Below are positions 34,576 to 42,626 of a DNA stretch of 64,000 nt, in pieces. Source of the stretch: Arthrobacter sp. AFG7.2 (lineage in GTDB: Bacteria; Actinomycetota; Actinomycetes; Actinomycetales; Micrococcaceae). The stretch is taken from assembly GCF_002892835.1 (NCBI RefSeq), contig NZ_PJMB01000010.1:62001-126000 (forward strand), in the 5' to 3' direction. Made by a program: the position numbers and the translations under genes. The stretch's first letter is position 1, and each line of letters opens with the position of its first letter. Under the pieces are notes generated by a model. That model had not been told where the DNA came from and did not search any database. It was given only the letters and a program-made list of their open reading frames with translations.

Positions 34576-35547
34576 TTGGCTAGCCAGGATTGGGTGGACA
34601 AGGACTTTTACAAGATCCTTGGTGTTGCCAAGGACGCTTCCGACGCCGATATCAAGAAGGCCTACCGGAAGCTTGCACGGCAGCACCACCCTGACACGAA
34701 CTCGGGGGACACCGCTTCGGAGAAGAAGTTCAAGGACATCTCCGAGGCCTATTCCGTGCTTTCGGACCCTGATGAGCGCCAGCAGTACGACGCTATCCGG
34801 GCCATGGGCGGTGGCGCCAGGTTTGCACCCGGCGGCGCGGGTGGCGGCAATGCCGGCTTCGAGGATATGTTCGGCGGCCTGTTCACCGGCAACACCGGGC
34901 GGCATGCAGGGGGATTCAACCCCTCCGCAGGCGGCATCCCGCCGGAGTTCGCCGACCTCTTCGGCGGTGGCTTCGGCCAGAGCGGCTTCCAGCGGACCCC
35001 GCAGAAGGGCGCGGACCGCACAGCGTCCACCAGCATTTCCTTCGCCGGCGCGATCCGCGGCACCACCATCGGCCTGCGTGAGCCCAGCGGCGAAGTGATC
35101 GACGTCCGGGTGCCTGCCGGCATCAAGGACGGGCAGAAGGTCCGCGTGCGCGGCAAGGGCCAGCCGGGTGCCGCCGGCAACGGTGACCTGGTGGTGTCCG
35201 TGTCGGTCCAGCCGCACGCGTTTTACACGCGCGACGGCGACAACCTCCGCATCCACGTCCCCGTCACCTTCCCCGAAGCTGCTATGGGGGCAGACATCGA
35301 GGTGCCCACCATCGACGGCGACAAGGTGCGGGTCCGTGTTCCGGCCGGTACGCCGTCGGGCCGGACGTTGCGGGTCAAGGGCAAAGGCGTGAAAACGTCC
35401 AAGGGGACCGGCGACCTGCTGGTGACCATTGACGTCGCCGTTCCCAAGAACTTGAACAAGGACGCCGAAGCCGCGGTCAAGGCGTTTGCCGAGGCCACGG
35501 CTGGAGCCGATGTCCGTGAGGGCCTGGCCGCCAAGGCCCGGTTGTAA
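34576..35547 (+). CDS. dnaJ: DnaJ-type co-chaperone lacking the zinc-finger domain
   Basis: A 323-residue J-protein starting at TTG with AAAGGAAA upstream. The J domain (about 9-75: [16 protein letters not shown] at 39-41) and a G/F-rich linker (80-150) are followed directly by the two C-terminal beta-domains (from [15 protein letters not shown]). No CXXCXGXG repeats, indeed no cysteine at all, so it is a type II (CbpA-like) protein. It stimulates DnaK ATPase and delivers clients. A zinc-finger DnaJ is presumably encoded elsewhere. Confidence 0.93.
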   Translation: MASQDWVDKDFYKILGVAKDASDADIKKAYRKLARQHHPDTNSGDTASEKKFKDISEAYSVLSDPDERQQYDAIRAMGGGARFAPGGAGGGNAGFEDMFGGLFTGNTGRHAGGFNPSAGGIPPEFADLFGGGFGQSGFQRTPQKGADRTASTSISFAGAIRGTTIGLREPSGEVIDVRVPAGIKDGQKVRVRGKGQPGAAGNGDLVVSVSVQPHAFYTRDGDNLRIHVPVTFPEAAMGADIEVPTIDGDKVRVRVPAGTPSGRTLRVKGKGVKTSKGTGDLLVTIDVAVPKNLNKDAEAAVKAFAEATAGADVREGLAAKARL

Positions 35548-35561
35548 CAGGGAGGTGTGCT

Positions 35562-35987
35562 GTGGACGTCAGTGCTGACCAGCCGATCTTCGTGATATCG
35601 GTTGCGGCTGAGCTAGCGGACATGCACCCCCAGACGCTCCGGCAGTACGACCGGCTGGGCATCGTTTCGCCCAGCCGGGCTCCCGGCAAATCCCGCCGCT
35701 ACTCGCAGCGGGACATCAACATGCTCCGTGAAGTCCAGCGGCTGTCGCAGGAGGGAGTGTCGCTGGAAGGGATCAAGCGGATCCTGGAGCTTGAAAACCA
35801 GGTGGCCGCCCTGCAAAGCCGGGTCTCTGAGCTGACCGAGGAACTGGCACGGCGCCGGCAGCCCCTGGACGCGCGGATCTTCGCAGCGGGCGCAGCCGGT
35901 GATGTGGTGAGCCTGGCACGGGGCCAGCGTCCGCGTCCGCGGTCACAGGCCCTGGTGCTGTGGCGGCCGCGCGCCATCGGAAAATAA
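35562..35987 (+). CDS. hspR: Heat-shock repressor HspR, MerR family
   Basis: A 141-residue MerR-type protein from the GTG at 35562 with GGGAGG upstream. The N-terminal winged helix (about 9-75: FVISVAAELADMHPQTLRQYDRLGIVSPSR, then RRYSQRDINMLREVQRL) is followed by a coiled-coil dimer helix. Fourteen bases separate it from the dnaJ stop. As last gene of the operon it closes the loop: with DnaK it binds the HAIR repeats at 31595-31668. Confidence 0.95.
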   Translation: MDVSADQPIFVISVAAELADMHPQTLRQYDRLGIVSPSRAPGKSRRYSQRDINMLREVQRLSQEGVSLEGIKRILELENQVAALQSRVSELTEELARRRQPLDARIFAAGAAGDVVSLARGQRPRPRSQALVLWRPRAIGK

Positions 35988-36043
35988 GTACCACCGCCGC
36001 GTGCCGGCGGGAAATAGAGTACTCACTACTCGTGCCCCCGGAG

Positions 36044-36110
36044 CCCCCGGAAACTTCAATGGAACCACTGCTGGATCAGCAGCAGTGGTTCCAAGGTTTC
36101 CGGGGGTTTT
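36044..36110 (+). terminator. Nested hairpin terminator of the dnaK operon
   Basis: CCCCCGGAAAC (36044-36054) pairs with GTTTCCGGGGG (36096-36106), followed by four T residues. Inside, GGAACCACTGCTG (36061-36073) pairs with the complementary stretch ending at 36092, making one long cruciform-like stem. Confidence 0.92.
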
Positions 36111-36156
36111 CCATGTGTGCTTTCACGTTTTACAGCCCTGCCGCTGAGGGGGACCG

Positions 36157-36555
36157 GTGAGTCCGGGGATGGAGTCGGTGGCAGCCTTCAGCGGCTCTAT
36201 TCCCGGCCAAGTGATGCTGGCACTGGGACAGACGATAGTGGTGGTGTGCGTCTGCTTCGACATGGTGCGCGCGCTGTCCGTCCCGCGGTCCCACCGGCGA
36301 TACCTGGCCAGCACGGTGTTCCGGACGCTTGCGGTTCCGTCGATCATTGCCAACGGAGTGACGGTGCTTATCGCTTTGGTGCTCTGGTCCTGGATCGACG
36401 TGGTGATGGGTATGTTCGTGCTGGTCGCCATCATCTTCCGGCTGCACCACGACAAGGACGAGGACAACTGGTGGAAGGGCAAAGGCAGGAAACTCGCCCG
36501 CTGGGCGCGCCGCCGGTTCGCCGGCGGGACCTCCACCGCGCCCGCCATGGGGTAG
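36157..36555 (+). CDS. Small membrane protein of unknown function
   Basis: A 132-residue protein from a GTG with GAGGGGGA upstream. Three hydrophobic segments can be seen: about 17-38 (GQVMLALGQTIVVVCVCFDMV), 53-75 and 78-92, followed by a strongly basic C-terminus (KGKGRKLARWARRRF) that should stay in the cytosol. I do not recognise the family. It stands between the dnaK operon terminator and the arsenic cluster and converges on arsO with 24 bases between stops. Confidence 0.65.
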   Translation: MSPGMESVAAFSGSIPGQVMLALGQTIVVVCVCFDMVRALSVPRSHRRYLASTVFRTLAVPSIIANGVTVLIALVLWSWIDVVMGMFVLVAIIFRLHHDKDEDNWWKGKGRKLARWARRRFAGGTSTAPAMG

Positions 36556-36579
36556 ACGCTTTGGGCCCAGGGTATTGAC

Positions 36580-37971
36580 CTAGTTGCTGCCGGAGCGGCC
36601 GTGTGAGAGGCCGGTGGGAAAGCCCACCAGCATCGGTTCGGGGGCTGTGCAGCAGCCTGGGTCCGGCTCGGCTGCGGTTGCTTCTCCGGGGACGTCGCAG
36701 CTGGTGCCGGCATCGGTGGAGCAGACGCCGGTTTCGGGGAGTTCCAGCTGCACGGCGTCAGCTGCTTCGCGGTCACCCGCGAGGGCTGCCACCACGGAGC
36801 GGACCTGTTCATACCCGGTGGCCAGGAGGAAGGTGGGCGCTCTGCCGTAGGACTTCATGCCCACGATGTAGAAGTTCCTGTCCGGGTGGGCCAGCAGCCT
36901 GGCGCCGTGCGGCGGGACGGTGCCGCAGGAGTGGAACTCCGGGTCGATCAGCGGGCCGAGCTCACGGGGAGCTTCGACGGTGGGATCAAGCTCCAGCCGG
37001 AGCTCGCGCAGGATGTCCAGGTCGGGACGGAAGCCGGTGCAGGGGACTACAACGTCGGCATCAAGGGTGCGGCCATCGGCGGCTTCGACTGTGACATGGG
37101 TGTCGAGGGTCTTCAATGAGCGGATGCCGAAGCCGGTGTGGAGCTCGATTTTTCCTGCTTCCACGAGCCGCCGGACGCGGCCGCCCAGCTGGCCGCGGGC
37201 AGGCAGTCCGTCGGCGTCACCGCCGCCGTAGACTTTCTCCGCCGAGGCGCCGCGGACAGCCCATAGGACGCGGGTATCAGGTTCTTCCCTGGTGAGCCCG
37301 GCGAGGCTGATGAGCGTGTTCGCCGCAGAGTGGCCCGCCCCCACCACCAGGGCACGGCGTCCTGCGAAGGCCGCCCGGTCCCGGCCTGTGACGTCCGGCA
37401 GAGGCCGCGAGATCCGCGCGGCCGCGCGTTCTTCGCCGATGGCGGGAAGGCCGGAGGTGCCCAGGGGGTTGCGGCGGGACCAGGTACCGGAGGCATCAAT
37501 AACCGCGGCGACGGTATGGCCCCGGGTTTCTCCGTCCTCATGCAGGACCCGGACGATGAAGGGTGTGGTGTCCCGGTTGCGGGTATGGGTCTTGTCCAGC
37601 CCCTCACGGGTGACGGCGACGACGCGGGCGCCCGTGTGCAGCCGGGAAGCTATTGGGGGCAATGCGGCCAGCGGTGCGAGATAGCTGTCCACGATTTCCC
37701 CGCCGTACGGCAGCGCAGTGGGCCGGGGGCCTTCCCAGCCGCTGCGCTCCAGCAGGCGGACCGCCGCCGCATCTAGGTTGAACCGCCAAGGGGAAAACAG
37801 CCGGATGTGCCGCCATTGGTCAATGGCCGCGCCCGCCGTCGTACCTGACTCGAAGATGAGCGGCTCAAGGCCGCGCTCCAGCAGGTGCGCCGCGGCAGCC
37901 AGGCCAACGGGGCCGGCGCCGATGACGGCAACGGGAAGGTCAGATGCTGGAAGGATCTGTGCTGCGTCCAT
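36580..37971 (-). CDS. arsO: ArsO-like flavin monooxygenase with a Cys-rich tail
   Basis: A 463-residue FAD/NADP-binding protein. GAGPVG (18-23) is the FAD dinucleotide loop and ALVVGAGHSAANTLISL, near 210, the NADPH one, as in flavin monooxygenases and the CzcO/trkA-like group. It is the last gene of an arsenic operon in the order acr3-arsC-arsT-arsO, matching the ArsO/ArsT genes described in Streptomyces arsenic islands; its precise reaction is unproven. The last 50 residues carry Cys417, Cys425, Cys440 and Cys441 in a Pro/Ala/Glu-rich tail, which could bind As(III). Confidence 0.8.
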   Translation of the reverse strand: MDAAQILPASDLPVAVIGAGPVGLAAAAHLLERGLEPLIFESGTTAGAAIDQWRHIRLFSPWRFNLDAAAVRLLERSGWEGPRPTALPYGGEIVDSYLAPLAALPPIASRLHTGARVVAVTREGLDKTHTRNRDTTPFIVRVLHEDGETRGHTVAAVIDASGTWSRRNPLGTSGLPAIGEERAAARISRPLPDVTGRDRAAFAGRRALVVGAGHSAANTLISLAGLTREEPDTRVLWAVRGASAEKVYGGGDADGLPARGQLGGRVRRLVEAGKIELHTGFGIRSLKTLDTHVTVEAADGRTLDADVVVPCTGFRPDLDILRELRLELDPTVEAPRELGPLIDPEFHSCGTVPPHGARLLAHPDRNFYIVGMKSYGRAPTFLLATGYEQVRSVVAALAGDREAADAVQLELPETGVCSTDAGTSCDVPGEATAAEPDPGCCTAPEPMLVGFPTGLSHGRSGSN

Positions 37972-38011
37972 GGGGTCCTGCTTTCATCCGTAGGGCTGGC
38001 CGCTCGTGTGG

Positions 38012-38063
38012 CCCAACCAGGTGCAGTAGAGGCTGTTGTGACACTTGCTGCTGCCTGGTTGGG
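38012..38063 (-). repeat. Inverted repeat between the Cys-rich peptide frame and arsO
   Basis: CCCAACCAGG (38012-38021) and CCTGGTTGGG (38054-38063) are perfect inverse copies 32 bases apart, with further weak pairing of GCAG and CTGC inside. On the minus strand the structure would form in the mRNA just before arsO and may tune its expression. No T-tract is present. Confidence 0.6.
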
Positions 38064-38077
38064 GGAGGGGGGTGTGA

Positions 38078-38149
38078 TTAGCAGCAGTCTTGGTCAGTGC
38101 AGGAACCGTCGTCGCAGCAACCGGAATCGTCGCAGCATCCTGTACCCAT
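38078..38149 (-). CDS. Candidate 23-residue cysteine-rich peptide in the arsenic operon
   Basis: On the minus strand an ATG (38149) opens a 23-codon frame ending in TAA (38078-38080). Seven residues are Cys, at 5, 6, 11, 12, 17, 22 and 23, and six are Asp; the motif CCDDSGCCDDGSC shows a CC-DD repeat. The upstream stretch GGAGGGGGTGAGCTGA gives a plausible ribosome site, and arsT ends 30 bases before the start. Composition recalls metallothionein- and phytochelatin-like thiol ligands. Chance cannot be ruled out for so short a frame, but cysteine density, position and ribosome site together suggest an As(III)-binding or sensing peptide. It is not a member of a family I know. Confidence 0.55.
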   Translation of the reverse strand: MGTGCCDDSGCCDDGSCTDQDCC

Positions 38150-38178
38150 TCAGCTCACCCCCTCCCCTGGCAGTGTTT

Positions 38179-39198
38179 CTAGGCGTGGGTTGGTTCTTCC
38201 ACCAGTGCGGTGGCGATGCTGTCCGCGTCCTCGAGGGCCGCGAGGTAGCGTTCGGCGTCGAGCGCTGCGGCGCAGCCGGTGCCGGCGGCGGTGATGGCCT
38301 GCCGGTAGCGGTGGTCCACGGCGTCCCCGCAGGCAAAGACGCCCGAGAGGTTGGTGACCGTGGTGGGGGAGTCCACCTTGATGTACCCCTCCTCGTCGAG
38401 GTCCACCTGCCCGGCCACCAGTTCGGTGCGGGGCACATGGCCGATCGCGACGAAGATGCCGGTGGCGGACTGCTCGCGGGTCTCCCCGCTGCGGGTGTCC
38501 GTGAGCGTGACGCCAGTGACCTTGCCGTCCCCGTGGATGGCGGTGATGGCTGAGTTCCACGCGAAGCTGATCTTGGGATTGTCCTTGGCACGCTGCGCCA
38601 TGATGCGGGAGGCGCGAAGTTCGCCCTTACGCACGACGACGGTGACGGACTTGCCGAAGCGGGTCAGGAACATCGCTTCCTCCATGGCCGAATCGCCGCC
38701 GCCGACGACGATGATGTCCTGCTCGCGGAAGAAGAACCCGTCGCAGGTGGCGCACCAGGAAACGCCGTGGCCGCTGAGCTTTTTCTCCTCGGGAAGGCCA
38801 AGTTCCTTGTAGGCCGAGCCAGTGGCCAGGATAACGGCAGGGGCTTCGTGCACGTCGCCGCCGCCGGTGACCACCCGCTTAAGGTGCCCTGTCAGCGTCA
38901 CCTCCGTGACGTCGTCGAACACTACCTGGGCGCCAAACTTTTCTGCCTGTTCCTGCAGCCCGTCCATGAGCTCCGGGCCCTGGATGCCGCCCGGGAACCC
39001 GGGGAAGTTCTCCACTTCGGTGGTGTTCATCAGGGCACCGCCCGCGGTGACCGAACCCGCCAGGACCAGCGGCTTCAGGCCGGCGCGGGCAGCGTAGATG
39101 GCGGCGGTGTAGCCGGCAGGGCCGGAACCGATGATGATCAGCTGTTCGGTGTTCACGGTGTCTGTGTTCCCTGTCTCTGCGTTCACTGTCTCGCTCAT
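38179..39198 (-). CDS. arsT: Thioredoxin-reductase-like flavoprotein of the arsenic operon (ArsT)
   Basis: A 339-residue protein. An 18-residue Thr/Glu/Asn-rich leader precedes [18 protein letters not shown] (FAD loop at 24-29). Cys149 and Cys152 in WCATCDG form the redox pair, [13 protein letters not shown] is the NADPH loop and [15 protein letters not shown] the second FAD site. It should reduce thioredoxin or a related thiol protein with NADPH, supplying electrons for arsenate reduction. Position after arsC matches the arsT gene of Streptomyces arsenic clusters; a housekeeping TrxB role is the alternative. Confidence 0.9.
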   Translation of the reverse strand: MSETVNAETGNTDTVNTEQLIIIGSGPAGYTAAIYAARAGLKPLVLAGSVTAGGALMNTTEVENFPGFPGGIQGPELMDGLQEQAEKFGAQVVFDDVTEVTLTGHLKRVVTGGGDVHEAPAVILATGSAYKELGLPEEKKLSGHGVSWCATCDGFFFREQDIIVVGGGDSAMEEAMFLTRFGKSVTVVVRKGELRASRIMAQRAKDNPKISFAWNSAITAIHGDGKVTGVTLTDTRSGETREQSATGIFVAIGHVPRTELVAGQVDLDEEGYIKVDSPTTVTNLSGVFACGDAVDHRYRQAITAAGTGCAAALDAERYLAALEDADSIATALVEEPTHA

Positions 39199-39224
39199 GG
39201 GAGTCTCCTGGTGCTCTTGGGAAG

Positions 39225-39647
39225 TTACTTGACGGCGGGGGTCAGAGACGCGATCAGGTCCTCAATGCGGACCCTGATCTCGTCGCGGATGGGGCGGACT
39301 GACTCCACGCCCTTGCCGGCCGGGTCTTCCAGGACCCAGTCCTCGTAGCGTTTGCCCGGAAAGTACGGGCACTCGTCGCCGCAGCCCATGGTGATGACGA
39401 CATCTGATTCCTTGACTGCCTCCGTGGTGAGGACCTTGGGAACCTCCGCTGACATATCGATGCCTACCTCGGCCATCGCTTCCACGGCGGACGGATTGAT
39501 ATGGTTGGCGGGCTGGGAGCCGGCGGAGCGCACCTCGATGGCACCCTTGGAAAGGCTGGTGAGGAAGGCCGCGGCCATCTGGGACCGTCCGGCGTTGTGG
39601 ACGCAGACAAACAGGACGGATGGCTTCTTGGCGGTTTCGGTGGTCAT
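39225..39647 (-). CDS. arsC: Arsenate reductase, low-molecular-weight phosphatase fold
   Basis: A 140-residue protein from the ATG at 39647 with GGAGA upstream; the frame extends to 39752 but that part overlaps acr3. CVHNAGRS (Cys15 to Arg21) is the CX5R arsenate-binding loop, and the [17 protein letters not shown] segment holds Cys89 and Cys93 and the acid-bearing DPAG that follows. The close CxxxC differs from the wider pair in the classical thioredoxin-coupled enzyme and is like that of actinobacterial, often mycothiol-linked, ArsC. It reduces As(V) to As(III) for export by the Acr3 protein. Confidence 0.92.
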   Translation of the reverse strand: MTTETAKKPSVLFVCVHNAGRSQMAAAFLTSLSKGAIEVRSAGSQPANHINPSAVEAMAEVGIDMSAEVPKVLTTEAVKESDVVITMGCGDECPYFPGKRYEDWVLEDPAGKGVESVRPIRDEIRVRIEDLIASLTPAVK

Positions 39648-39666
39648 GGTGTTCTCCAGTGGACGG

Positions 39667-40761
39667 TCAGAGGGAAACGGCAGTTGGGGTGAAGAAGCGC
39701 TTGCGCGCCCATAGTGCGGCGTATACAAGTGCAACAAGTGCCGGCACTTCAATCAAGGGGCCGACGACGCCGGCAAGGGCCTGGCCGGACGTGACGCCGA
39801 AGGTGCCAATCGCCACAGCAATGGCCAGTTCGAAGTTGTTGCCCGCCGCGGTGAACGCCAAGGTGGTGGTTTTGGCGTATCCCAAGCCCAGCCACTTGCC
39901 GGTCAGCATTCCTGCGCCGAAGACCACCACGAAGTAGACCAGCAGTGGAAGCGCGATCCGGGCAACGTCCAGCGGGCGGGCGGTGATGGTCTCCCCCTGC
40001 AGGGCGAAGAGGAGGGTGATGGTGAACAGCAGGCCGTAGAGCGCCCACGGTCCGAGCTTGGGAAGGAACGCGCCTTCGTACCAGTCGCGGCCCCTGGCTT
40101 TTTCGCCGAGGGTGCGGGTGAGGAAGCCGGCCAGCAACGGGATGCCCAGGAAGATCAGCACCGAAAGCGTGATGGCCCAGAAGGAGAAATCCGCGCTGGT
40201 GGTGGGGAGGCCCAGCCACGACGGCAGCAGCTGCAGGTAGAACCAGCCCAGTGCGCCGAAGGCCACCACCTGGAAGACGGAGTTAATGGCCACCAGGACG
40301 GCGGCGGACTCCCTGTCCCCGCAGGCGAGGTCGTTCCAGATCATCACCATGGCGATGCAGCGGGCCAGGCCCACGATGATCAGGCCGGTCCGGTACTCGG
40401 GAAGGTCCGCCAGGAACAGCCAGGCCAGGACGAACATGAAGGCCGGGGCCAGGAGCCAGTTGATCACCAGGGAGGAGATCATGAGCTTCCTGTCTGCAAT
40501 CACCCTGTGGGCCTGGTCGTAGCGGACCTTGGCCAGGACCGGGTACATCATCACCAGCAGGCCGACGGCGATGGGCAGCGACACTTCGCCCACTTTGACC
40601 GCTTCCAGTGCGGTGTTGAGGCCGGGCACCACGTTTCCGAGCAGGAGGCCGAGTGCCATTGCGGCGATGATCCACACGGGGAGGAAGCGGTCCAGGGTTG
40701 AGAGTTTGCCGACGACGGCCTCTTCCCCTTGGGCGGGCAGTGTCTCGGTCCGGGTGCTCAC
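39667..40761 (-). CDS. acr3: Arsenite efflux permease, Acr3 family
   Basis: A 364-residue membrane protein with about ten helices. The GTG at 40761 is chosen because GGAGA lies just upstream; an in-frame codon at 40839 would put the start upstream of the operator. VGLARCIAMVMIWNDLACGD contains the conserved Cys in helix 4 that is essential for As(III) transport in the family. First gene of the leftward arsenic operon, with arsC 19 bases downstream. It is controlled by the divergent ArsR through the dyad in between. Confidence 0.93.
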   Translation of the reverse strand: MSTRTETLPAQGEEAVVGKLSTLDRFLPVWIIAAMALGLLLGNVVPGLNTALEAVKVGEVSLPIAVGLLVMMYPVLAKVRYDQAHRVIADRKLMISSLVINWLLAPAFMFVLAWLFLADLPEYRTGLIIVGLARCIAMVMIWNDLACGDRESAAVLVAINSVFQVVAFGALGWFYLQLLPSWLGLPTTSADFSFWAITLSVLIFLGIPLLAGFLTRTLGEKARGRDWYEGAFLPKLGPWALYGLLFTITLLFALQGETITARPLDVARIALPLLVYFVVVFGAGMLTGKWLGLGYAKTTTLAFTAAGNNFELAIAVAIGTFGVTSGQALAGVVGPLIEVPALVALVYAALWARKRFFTPTAVSL

Positions 40762-40786
40762 GGGTCTCCTGGGCGGCTCAGTAAAA

Positions 40787-40841
40787 GATTGATGAAAGTC
40801 GATATAGGAAGTATTGCCAGCTATATCGATGGATGTCAATC
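40787..40841. promoter_or_regulatory. ArsR operator dyad between acr3 and arsR
   Basis: TCGATATAG (40799-40807) and CTATATCGA (40821-40829) are perfect inverse copies. Outside them GATTGA (40787-40792) pairs with TCAATC (40836-40841) at the same spacing, so a 55-base symmetric region covers the divergent promoters. Symmetry and position support ArsR binding. Confidence 0.8.
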
Positions 40842-40860
40842 TATGTGCATAATGGGTGTC

Positions 40861-41211
40861 ATGAACCTCCTGCAGACTGCCGGCCCCGCCGTCGACGCAT
40901 CGTGCTGCGTTCCCTCCAGCAAGCCGGCACTAAGCGTCGAAGAGGCCCAGCGGAAGGCCCTGGTTTTCAAGGCCCTGGCTGATCCCAACCGCCTGCGGCT
41001 GCTCTCCATCGTCAAGGCGGAGGAGTCCGGGGAATCCTGCGTTTGTGATTTGACGGAGCCGCTGGACCTTGGACAGCCCACCGTTTCCCACCACCTGAAG
41101 ATCCTGGTCGAAGCCGGGATCCTGCACCGGGAAAAGCGCGGCACGTGGGCCTACTACTCCCTGGTGCCCGGCGCTTTGGACGACGTCGCCGGGATTCTCT
41201 CCGCGCTGTGA
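40861..41211 (+). CDS. arsR: Arsenic-responsive repressor ArsR
   Basis: A 116-residue ArsR/SmtB winged-helix protein. From the ATG at 40861, Cys15 and Cys16 lie near the N-terminus, the same place as in the Corynebacterium glutamicum ArsR, and Cys60 and Cys62 fall in SCVCDL on the helix used by plasmid-type ArsR. The recognition helix is in LGQPTVSHHLKILVEAGIL. As(III) binding should release it from the dyad upstream. ATG codons at 40843 and 40852 are alternatives; none has a strong ribosome site. Confidence 0.9.
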   Translation: MNLLQTAGPAVDASCCVPSSKPALSVEEAQRKALVFKALADPNRLRLLSIVKAEESGESCVCDLTEPLDLGQPTVSHHLKILVEAGILHREKRGTWAYYSLVPGALDDVAGILSAL

Positions 41212-41239
41212 CGACGCCTCGGGTTGAACTGCGCTGAAT

Positions 41240-42517
41240 TCAGGCGCGCCGGTGATGATCACTTCGGCGCATCCGCACGGCCACCAGCATCCCGGACGAT
41301 GCGGTGATGGCAGCAATCACAAGCACAGCCGCGGGAATGCCGTAAGCGTCGGCCAGCACCCCGGAAAGCAGGGCTCCGACAGCGAAGCCGCCGTCCCGCC
41401 ACAGGCGGTAAATCCCCACGGAACGTGCCCGCCAAAGCGGGTGGGCGACGTCGCCGATTGCCGCGAGGAGCGTGGGGTAGACCATGGCTGTGCCGGCGCC
41501 GAGCAGGATGACGGCAGCGAGCCAGGTGTGGAAATGCTGTCCGACTGCGACCATGGCCAGGGCCGCGGCCTGGACGAGCATGCCGCCGGCGATGAGCGGT
41601 TTGCGGCCGATCCGGTCCGAGAGCGGGCCGGTGATCATTTGCCCGGCGCCCCAGACGGCCGGGTAGACCGCGGCGAGGATGCCGATGCGTTCGATGCTGA
41701 GCCCTGCTGCGGCGAACAGGACGGGGAACAGGCCCCAGGCCAGGCTGTCGTTGAGGTTGTTGACCAGACCGGCCTGGCTGACGGAGGAGAGGGATTTGTC
41801 GCGGAAGCTGGTCAGGGTGAAGACGTCGCGGTTGCTCAGCCCTGCATGGCTGCCGGCGTGGATCGGGACATGGGTGGCGGCTTCGGTTTTGGCATGGTGG
41901 TGGGTTTCCCGGATGGTCAGGACTGAGAGTCCGAGGCCGATGGCGATGAAGGCTGCGCCGAGGAGGAAGGGCCCTGGACGCAGTCCGTAGGTTGAGGCGA
42001 TGTAGCCGGTGGCCAGCGCCGCGCCGGCAACGCCGAGGTAGCCGGCGGCTTCGTTGAGTCCCATGGCCAGGCCGCGGCGTTCGGGGCCCACAAGGTCCAT
42101 TTTCATCATGACGGTGGTGGACCAGGTCAGGCCCTGGCTGATGCCCAGGACGACGTTGGCGGCCACAATCAGGCCCCAGGAATCGCCAGCAATCAGCAGG
42201 AGCGGGACCGGGAGGGCGATGAGCCAGCCGGCGACCAGGACGGGTTTGCGGCCGTAGCGGTCCGAGAAGGTGCCGGCGAAGTAGTTGGTGGCAGCTTTGG
42301 CCAGCCCGAACGCCGCGATGTACGTCAGGGCGGCCGTGTACTGGCCCACGCCAAAGACTTGGTCCGCCAGCAGTGGCAGCACGGTGCGCTCCTGGCCCAG
42401 GGTGCCGCCCACCAGGGCGTTCACTGTCACCAGCAGCATGAACTGCGCCAGGTTCTGCCGCAGGCCCAGCACGACACCGGCGGAGTCCAGTGTCCTTTCC
42501 GCCTTTGTTCCGGCCAT
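41240..42517 (-). CDS. MFS transporter of the sulfur cluster
   Basis: A 425-residue protein with about twelve helices and motif A FSDRYGRKPVLVAGWLIA. A cytosolic loop between helices 6 and 7 is His-rich (ETHHHAKTEAATHVPIHAGSH), which could sense or bind metal. Close relatives of unknown substrate sit beside rhodanese and persulfide dioxygenase genes. It is the last leftward gene of the CstR-controlled set, separated from the dioxygenase by two tandem hairpins, and ends 28 bases from arsR. Confidence 0.82.
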   Translation of the reverse strand: MAGTKAERTLDSAGVVLGLRQNLAQFMLLVTVNALVGGTLGQERTVLPLLADQVFGVGQYTAALTYIAAFGLAKAATNYFAGTFSDRYGRKPVLVAGWLIALPVPLLLIAGDSWGLIVAANVVLGISQGLTWSTTVMMKMDLVGPERRGLAMGLNEAAGYLGVAGAALATGYIASTYGLRPGPFLLGAAFIAIGLGLSVLTIRETHHHAKTEAATHVPIHAGSHAGLSNRDVFTLTSFRDKSLSSVSQAGLVNNLNDSLAWGLFPVLFAAAGLSIERIGILAAVYPAVWGAGQMITGPLSDRIGRKPLIAGGMLVQAAALAMVAVGQHFHTWLAAVILLGAGTAMVYPTLLAAIGDVAHPLWRARSVGIYRLWRDGGFAVGALLSGVLADAYGIPAAVLVIAAITASSGMLVAVRMRRSDHHRRA

Positions 42518-42555
42518 TCCGGGATGCTCGCTTTCGTTCCGGGGACATAAAGGTG

Positions 42556-42614
42556 CCCGGACGCGTGGGGGACGCGTCCGGGCGGGCCCGGGCAGGAGGG
42601 GGGTCTGCCCGGGC
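42556..42614 (-). repeat. Two tandem GC-rich hairpins between the persulfide dioxygenase and MFS genes
   Basis: CCCGGACGCGT (42556-42566) pairs with ACGCGTCCGGG (42572-42582), and GCCCGGGCAG (42585-42594) pairs with CTGCCCGGGC (42605-42614). Neither has a T-tract on the minus strand. They probably act as processing or partial termination signals that lower expression of the distal MFS gene. Confidence 0.7.
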
Positions 42615-42626
42615 GGTCTGAGGGGT

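Noticed and set aside
38094-38591. 165-codon alternative frame on the minus strand overlapping arsT and the Cys-rich peptide
   Set aside because: Ser/Arg/Pro-rich with no domain and mostly inside arsT. The shorter frame at 38078-38149 has the better start site and non-random composition.
42585-42614. GC-rich hairpin as a true terminator after the persulfide dioxygenase
   Set aside because: No T-tract follows on the minus strand, so it is listed as a repeat and possible processing site only.
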